DNA from: Pseudomonadota bacterium
Lineage (GTDB): Bacteria; Pseudomonadota; Gammaproteobacteria; Burkholderiales; SG8-39
Assembly (NCBI GenBank): GCA_021848555.1
Contig: JAJZUN010000079.1
Coordinates: 1-9,550 of the forward strand
DNA length: 9,550 nucleotides
Direction of reading: 5' to 3'
The position numbers and the translations under genes were made by a program. Positions 5,738 through 9,550 of the stretch are shown piece by piece. Each line of letters starts with the position of its first letter. Positions within the stretch are counted from its first letter, which is position 1. The notes beneath the pieces are model-generated. The model was not told where the DNA came from. It was given only the letters and a program-made list of their open reading frames with translations, and searched no databases.

Positions 5738-6388
5738 ATGACGCGGCAAGCGAGCGATCCTGACGGGCCGAAGTCCGTTGAACCAGCGCTGGTTCGCTGG
5801 GAGGCGCGGTTCAGCGTAGGCGAATACCTGTTCGGAGAGCACCCGAATGCGTATCTGGCCGCCAAAGCGGGACTGCTGACCAAGGGCGGCCGGGCGCTGT
5901 CTATCGCCGACGGCGAGGGCCGCAACAGCGTATGGCTGGCGCAACAAGGTCTGCAGGTCGATGCTTTCGACTTTTCTCCCACAGCGGTGGCAAAAGCCAA
6001 GCGCCTCGCGCTGGACCGCGGGGTGCGCGTTGCGTTCCATGTGTGCGAGCTGTTTGCATGGAACTGGGCACCGTGCAGTTACGACGTCATCGCCGCCATT
6101 TTTATCCAGTTTGCCTCACCGGCCGAGCGCGACAAGCTGTTTCCCCTGATCAAACAGGCGCTCAAGCCCGGCGGCTTGCTGATCCTGCAGGGCTACCGGC
6201 CTGAACAGCTGCAATATGGCACGGGCGGTCCGCCTGAGGTCGATCACCTCTATACCGAAGCGATGATACGCGCGGCCTTGCAGGACATGGAGATCGTCGA
6301 GCTTCGCTGTTACGACGAAGCGGTGGCCGAAGGCAAAGGTCACGCCGGCATGTCGGCGCTGATGGGCGTGGTGGCGCGCAAGCGTTAG
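5738..6388 (+). CDS. Class I SAM-dependent methyltransferase (TehB/SmtA-like)
   Basis: A 216-residue soluble Rossmann-fold methyltransferase. Motif I for SAM binding reads ALSIADGEGRNSVWLA near residues 53-68, a variant with DGEGRN in place of the more common DxGxG. The acidic motif II is FDFSP with Asp78. SYDVIAAIFIQF is the strand-4 motif, and LKPGGLLILQGYRPEQL with YGTGGPPEVDHLYT forms the C-terminal part typical of one TehB-like subgroup. The substrate is not known; tellurite or small-thiol methylation is only a family-level guess. The ATG at 5738 is chosen because TGGAG stands 8 nt upstream and the protein then begins near the conserved ALVRWEARFS segment. A longer frame opens at 5672 but adds a non-conserved leader. 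The gene converges with the universal stress gene 46 nt away. Confidence 0.85.
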   Translation: MTRQASDPDGPKSVEPALVRWEARFSVGEYLFGEHPNAYLAAKAGLLTKGGRALSIADGEGRNSVWLAQQGLQVDAFDFSPTAVAKAKRLALDRGVRVAFHVCELFAWNWAPCSYDVIAAIFIQFASPAERDKLFPLIKQALKPGGLLILQGYRPEQLQYGTGGPPEVDHLYTEAMIRAALQDMEIVELRCYDEAVAEGKGHAGMSALMGVVARKR

Positions 6389-6390
6389 CG

Positions 6391-6434
6391 CGCCAGGGCC
6401 TTGTTAAGGTTGCGCCGAACGCCGGCGCCTGGCG
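6391..6434. terminator. Inverted repeat between convergent genes
   Basis: CGCCAGG at 6391-6397 and CCTGGCG at 6428-6434 are perfect complements, enclosing 30 nt that themselves contain CCTT-GTT-AAGG (6399-6409) and a GCGCC/GGCGC pair. It fills the 46-nt gap between convergent genes and may act as a bidirectional transcription end, though no T-run is present on either side. Confidence 0.35.
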
Positions 6435-6878
6435 TCAACGGACGACCAGCACCGGAATGGTGGTGTGGGTCAGCACCTTCTGCGTTTCGCTGCCGAGAAG
6501 CAAGCCGGAGATGCCGCTGCGGCCGTGGGACGCCATCACGATCAAGTCGCAGCTCTGCTCACGGGCGATGCGGATGATGGCGTCGTACGTGGAGTAACCG
6601 GCGATGAACGCCGGTTCCGCGCTTGCGCCGTCGGCGGCGGCGATCTCCAGCGCGGCGTCGAGCAGCTTGCGCTCTTCGTCTTCTATTTCCTGCATCATGA
6701 CCTTGCCGCCCAGATTGCTGAGCGCACCGCCTTCGATGTGATGCGGGGACTCTATCGGCGATCGGACGTGGAGCAGCAGCAGCTTGGCGCCCAGAGACTT
6801 CGCCAGCCGCGCGCCGGTCGACACGGCTTTGTTGGAAAAGCCGGATCCGTCAGTCGTTACCAATATATGCTTGAACAT
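6435..6878 (-). CDS. UspA-family universal stress protein
   Basis: A 147-residue cytosolic single-domain Usp protein. The N-terminus MFKHILVTTDGSGFSNKA holds the conserved Asp10 and the first nucleotide-binding loop. The C-terminal signature is ASHG at 116-119, nine residues, then GS at 129-130. This is the ATP-binding G-x2-G-x9-G-S motif with the first Gly replaced by Ala, a common variant. The ending IPVLVVR is typical. Such proteins are induced by starvation, oxygen limitation or other stress and often bind ATP. GGGAAGA about 6 nt before the ATG is a fair ribosome site. It lies 53 nt downstream of a receiver-domain gene on the same strand, so both may be co-transcribed. Confidence 0.93.
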   Translation of the reverse strand: MFKHILVTTDGSGFSNKAVSTGARLAKSLGAKLLLLHVRSPIESPHHIEGGALSNLGGKVMMQEIEDEERKLLDAALEIAAADGASAEPAFIAGYSTYDAIIRIAREQSCDLIVMASHGRSGISGLLLGSETQKVLTHTTIPVLVVR

Positions 6879-6931
6879 GAGCGTCTTCCCGCAACTGAAG
6901 CACTAAGTATCGAAATTGCCGCGATGGCCGG

Positions 6932-7360
6932 CTAAACGACAGGTGGAAAGCCGTAATTCGGCGGCACCGCCTTGCGCCCGCCGCTCTTCAAGCATGCCTC
7001 GACCGTCTGCAGCAACTGCTCGCGGGTAATCGGCTTGGCGAGGAAATCCGCGGCGCCCAGGTCCACTGCCCGGGCCATGGTGCCGCTGTCGCTGCGGCCG
7101 GATATGAACACCACCGGGATGGAGGATGAATGCGCATCGCTTTGCATCAGCGATATCAACTCCAGCCCGTTCAAATAAGGCATGCCGATGTCGCACAAGA
7201 CCAGGTCCGGCGGCCGCGCCAGCAGCACCTTGCCGCCTTCGATGGCGTCCTCGGCCGTCTCGGCGGTGTAGCCGGCGGCCGTAAGATGCATGCGCAGCAG
7301 GCTGGCAAACTCGGGGTCGTCGTCGATGATGAGAATGCGGATTGCGCTTCGGTCCTGCAT
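6932..7360 (-). CDS. Stand-alone receiver-domain response regulator (CheY-like)
   Basis: A 142-residue protein made of a single receiver domain plus a short Pro-rich tail (SGGRKAVPPNYGFPPVV). All phosphotransfer residues are present: the acidic pocket Asp13-Asp15 in IIDDDPEF, the phospho-acceptor Asp57 in LVLCDIGMP, the switch Ser87 in VVFISGRSD, and Lys109-Pro110 in LAKPIT. No output domain follows, so it acts by protein contact, as CheY or phosphorelay intermediates do. No histidine kinase gene is in the window. The ribosome site is weak (GAG close to the ATG). It has a strong sigma-70 promoter 130 nt upstream and stands before usp on the same strand, which suggests but does not prove a shared stress-related role. 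Confidence 0.92.
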   Translation of the reverse strand: MQDRSAIRILIIDDDPEFASLLRMHLTAAGYTAETAEDAIEGGKVLLARPPDLVLCDIGMPYLNGLELISLMQSDAHSSSIPVVFISGRSDSGTMARAVDLGAADFLAKPITREQLLQTVEACLKSGGRKAVPPNYGFPPVV

Positions 7361-7488
7361 ATGCTCGTCGCTTTCTTCGGGGAAGCTGTCTCAAGCTGAG
7401 GGGCTCTTCCCGCTCACGCCGCTTGAAACGGTGCGTGCCAGGACATCTCCTGCGGCCTGTCCAGAGCTACGGCCGCGGATACGTCAAA

Positions 7489-7517
7489 AATGTAGTCTCG
7501 CCGTCAGGCAAAGTCAA
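7489..7517 (-). promoter_or_regulatory. Sigma-70 promoter of the receiver gene
   Basis: On the minus strand TTGACT (7512-7517) and TACATT (7489-7494) are separated by exactly 17 bp, five of six matches at each hexamer. Transcription would start near 7482, giving a leader of about 120 nt before the ATG at 7360. The leader contains GCGGCC/GGCCGC (7452-7457 and 7471-7476), a perfect 6-bp inverted repeat with a 13-nt loop. Apart from this, 7361-7561 holds nothing else I can support. Confidence 0.65.
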
Positions 7518-7561
7518 TGATCCGCGCGATCGTCTGCATGAAACGCGAGGGCCGGGGCAGT

Positions 7562-8446
7562 TCACTCCCATAGCCAGGCGGCGCCGCGCACGCCGGAGGC
7601 ATCGCCGTGGCGGCTTTTCAGAAGCCGGGTGGCGACCTGGTCGGAAAATACCTGCGCCGTCCACAGTTTCGGCACGCTCTCGTACAGACGATCGATGTTC
7701 GACAGTCCGCCGCCGAGAACAATGGCGTCCGGGTCGAGAATATTGATGACCTCGGCGAGCGCGCGGGCGAGCCTGGTCTCGTAGCGCTGCAGCGTGGCTA
7801 CACAGGCTGCGTTGCCGGCTGCCGCGTTTGCCGCGATTTCGGCCGGCGCAATGCTGTCGCCACCGAACCGGGCATGGTCGCGCCGCATGCCAGGGCCGGA
7901 GAGAAAAGTCTCGACGCAGCCCAGGCGGCCGCAATAGCAGGCGGGCCACTCGGATTCATCGCCCGGCAGGCGGTTGTGACCCCATTCCCCGGCGATCGCG
8001 TTTGCGCCGGCGAGGACTTTCCCCTGTACGGCTATGCCGCCGCCGACGCCGGTGCCGAGAATTACGCCGAATACGACCGCCGCCCCGGCTGCCGCGCCGT
8101 CGGTGGCCTCGGAAAGGGCGAAACAGTTGGCGTCGTTGGCGAGCCGGACTTCGCGCTGCAGCAGCGCCTGCAGGTCGCGCCTGAGCGGCCGGCCGATGAG
8201 CCAGGTCGAGTTGGCGTTCTTGATCAAGCCCGATACGCACGATTCCGCGCCGGGTATGCCCACGCCCAGCGAACCGCGTTGGCCCAGTTCGCTTTCCGCT
8301 TGCTGCACCATGCCGGCGATCGCCGCCAGCGTGCCCGGGTAGTCGTCCCGCGGTGTAGGCACGCGGCGGCGCAACAGTTCCGTGCTGTCGGCCGCCAGGG
8401 CGACGATCTCGATCTTGGTGCCGCCCAAATCGATGCCCAGGCGCAA
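7562..8446 (-). CDS. mak: ROK-family fructokinase (Mak type)
   Basis: A 294-residue ATP-dependent sugar kinase closely matching the E. coli fructokinase Mak pattern from end to end. The N-terminal phosphate loop is GIDLGGTKIE. The motifs PTPRDDYPGTL, KNANSTWL and REVRLANDANCFALSEA follow, with catalytic Asp105 in NDAN. The glycine-rich ILGTGVGGGIA loop is next. His157 in GEWGHN with Cys170, Cys172 and Cys177 of CYCGRLGC form the ROK zinc site. NILDPDAIVLGGGLSNIDRLY and the C-terminal HGDASGVRGAAWLW are the last conserved blocks. The reaction expected is fructose to fructose-6-phosphate; related hexoses cannot be excluded. The start codon is TTG at 8444-8446, supported by AGG 8 nt upstream and by alignment with the known Mak N-terminus (MRxGIDLGGTK). 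The stop is 45 nt from the -10 box of the receiver gene downstream. Confidence 0.92.
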   Translation of the reverse strand: MRLGIDLGGTKIEIVALAADSTELLRRRVPTPRDDYPGTLAAIAGMVQQAESELGQRGSLGVGIPGAESCVSGLIKNANSTWLIGRPLRRDLQALLQREVRLANDANCFALSEATDGAAAGAAVVFGVILGTGVGGGIAVQGKVLAGANAIAGEWGHNRLPGDESEWPACYCGRLGCVETFLSGPGMRRDHARFGGDSIAPAEIAANAAAGNAACVATLQRYETRLARALAEVINILDPDAIVLGGGLSNIDRLYESVPKLWTAQVFSDQVATRLLKSRHGDASGVRGAAWLWE

Positions 8447-8629
8447 GTCAGCTACCTGCTGGTTGGGCGCAGGTGTGCACGAACCCGGCGCCGGCGATTA
8501 TTTGAGGCAGTTGGCTCGATTCGGGAAAAAGCATGACTAGATCTCACTGCCGCTAGTTTCGGACCCGGTGCGGGCTCCGGCGCGACCGGTATCCGTTCGG
8601 CGAAAGCCGGTAAAGAGGTGGTCTCAAAC

Positions 8630-8638
8630 TGGTAATAT
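8630..8638 (+). promoter_or_regulatory. Extended -10 promoter of the lipoprotein isomerase gene
   Basis: TGG followed by TAATAT (hexamer 8633-8638) is an extended -10 element; transcription would start near 8645, about 55 nt before the ATG. No clear -35 hexamer is seen. The surrounding 253-nt divergent gap (8447-8699) also holds an ACTAG/CTAGT inverted repeat (8536-8540, 8553-8557) and no gene. I could not assign a firm promoter to the kinase gene; AATAAT on the minus strand near 8500 is a weak candidate. Confidence 0.45.
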
Positions 8639-8699
8639 ACGCGGTTAGCCGCACCTGAGGCTTGATTCAAGTCCCTTCATCTTAATAGGAATAGCAAAA

Positions 8700-9550
8700 A
8701 TGTTTAGCAAGACCAGGATACTGCTGGCCGGCGCCGCTTGCGCGCTGGCCTTGACCGCATGTGGTTCCAACGACACGGCGCAAGTCAATACTTCCGTCCC
8801 TTCCAAGGATGCCGTCGCTGCCACGGTGAACGGAACGCCCATAAGCGAGGGCCTCGTCCGTCTGATGCTCAAGCAGCGGACCGATCTGGGCAGGGAAGCC
8901 AGTGCCGAGGCGCGCAAGTCGTTCATCGACCGCCTGGCGATGCAAATGGTGATCTCGCAGGAGGCGATCAAGAAGGGGTTGGACAAGACCCCTGACGTGT
9001 CGAATCAGATCGAACTGATCAAGCAGTCGGTCCTGGTCGACGCCTTCATCCAGGACTATCTGAAGAGCAATACCATCAGCGACGACGCGGTGAAGGCCGA
9101 GTACGAGAAAATGAAGGCCCAGGCGGCCGGCACCGAGTACAAGGCGCGCCATATCCTGGTTGATAAAGAATCCATGGCCAAGGACATCATTACCAAGCTG
9201 AAGAAGAATCCGAAGGCATTTGAAGCGCTGGCGAAGGAAAACTCCAAAGACCCCGGTTCCAAGGCCAAGGGCGGCGATCTGGGCTGGTTCGACCCGCGCG
9301 GCATGGTTCCTGAATTCGGCGCGGCGGTGGCAAAACTGGAAAAAGGCAAATTCACCGACGAACCGGTCAAGTCGCAATTCGGCTATCACGTGATCTTGCT
9401 GGAGGATTCCCGTCCGCTGCCGGTTCAGGCGCTGGATGAAATCAAGCCGGCGCTGACGCGGCACCTGCAGGAACAGAACCTGAAAAAGCTTTTTGACGAG
9501 TTGAAGGCCAAGGCGAAAATCGAGATCACGCAAACCTCTGCGCCTGCACC
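8700..9550 (+). CDS. Parvulin-type peptidyl-prolyl isomerase lipoprotein (partial, 3' end off window)
   Basis: The frame is open from ATG 8700 to the window end, giving 283 visible residues without a stop. The N-terminus is a lipoprotein signal, MFSKTRILLAGAACALALTAC, with lipobox LTAC and Cys21 as the lipidated residue; Gly at +2 suggests sorting to the outer membrane. A helical chaperone-like region (about 40-145, starting VAATVNGTPISEGLV) is followed by a PpiC/rotamase domain near 147-240. This contains KARHILV (His151), FEALAKENSKDPGS, GGDLGWF, MVPEF and FGYHVILLED. A helical C-terminal part follows. The layout matches PrsA/SurA/EpsD-like periplasmic isomerases that help fold exported proteins. 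AGGA lies 9 nt before the ATG. The EpsD type seen in exopolysaccharide clusters is an alternative, but the context gives no support for it. Confidence 0.92.
   Translation, partial: MFSKTRILLAGAACALALTACGSNDTAQVNTSVPSKDAVAATVNGTPISEGLVRLMLKQRTDLGREASAEARKSFIDRLAMQMVISQEAIKKGLDKTPDVSNQIELIKQSVLVDAFIQDYLKSNTISDDAVKAEYEKMKAQAAGTEYKARHILVDKESMAKDIITKLKKNPKAFEALAKENSKDPGSKAKGGDLGWFDPRGMVPEFGAAVAKLEKGKFTDEPVKSQFGYHVILLEDSRPLPVQALDEIKPALTRHLQEQNLKKLFDELKAKAKIEITQTSAPA

Noticed and set aside
7436..7446. Ten-codon ORF opening at 7446 on the minus strand in the receiver leader, directly after AGGAG.
   Set aside because: The ribosome site abuts the ATG with no gap, which makes efficient initiation unlikely, and the peptide is very short.
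7607..8536. 309-codon plus-strand frame opposite the fructokinase gene.
   Set aside because: The minus-strand frame matches Mak across its whole length with all catalytic and zinc residues; the plus-strand frame is a composition artefact.
8598..8609. CGGC-GAAA-GCCG hairpin with a GNRA-type loop in the kinase/isomerase gap.
   Set aside because: It lies upstream of the likely isomerase transcription start and is only a 4-bp stem; no evidence that it is transcribed as a structured RNA.
8682..9533. 283-codon minus-strand frame opposite the isomerase gene.
   Set aside because: The plus-strand frame has a lipobox, a PpiC domain and a ribosome site; the opposite frame shows no recognisable domain.

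Overview
The window reads as an ordinary chromosomal stretch of a GC-rich Gram-negative bacterium, most likely a betaproteobacterium. This is inferred from the base composition, the gene families present (an RNase D-type exonuclease, a DUF2721 protein, a YgiD-type dioxygenase, a Mak-type ROK kinase and a lipoprotein parvulin) and a DnaA-box cluster of proteobacterial type. I see no rRNA, tRNA, CRISPR array, transposase, integrase or phage gene.

Layout. At the left (132-716, minus strand) two small genes lie 3 nt apart: a 62-residue DUF1508/YegP-like protein followed by a DUF302 protein. A minus-strand RNase D-type 3'-5' exonuclease (1003-1641) follows, with an 11-bp hairpin directly after its stop. 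It diverges from a plus-strand series: a 12-helix MFS transporter of the Npt1/Npt2 (ATP/ADP-translocase-like) clade, a small DUF2721 membrane protein, a class III extradiol dioxygenase of the YgiD/DODA family, a secreted Sel1-repeat protein and a SAM-dependent methyltransferase. The methyltransferase converges with a minus-strand series running from a Mak-type fructokinase (ROK family, TTG start), through a stand-alone receiver-domain response regulator, to a UspA-type universal stress protein. At the right edge a plus-strand parvulin-type peptidyl-prolyl isomerase lipoprotein begins at 8700 and runs off the window. It diverges from the kinase.

How the genes relate. Most are single housekeeping or accessory functions and do not form an obvious pathway. 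The plausible co-transcribed sets are the DUF1508-like/DUF302 pair, DUF2721 with ygiD, and receiver with usp. The receiver gene has the best sigma-70 promoter in the window (TTGACT, 17 bp, TACATT). Several other genes seem to rely on extended -10 elements (TGn before the hexamer) with poor -35 boxes.

I do not see a convincing novel multi-gene system. The points that best repay a second look are non-coding: a DnaA-box cluster with one perfect consensus box at 5501-5535, an operator-like palindrome over the methyltransferase promoter at 5620-5648, a 19-codon leader ORF with a strong ribosome binding site whose stop overlaps a possible GTG start of the transporter (1755-1814), and long-stem hairpins just beyond two minus-strand genes.
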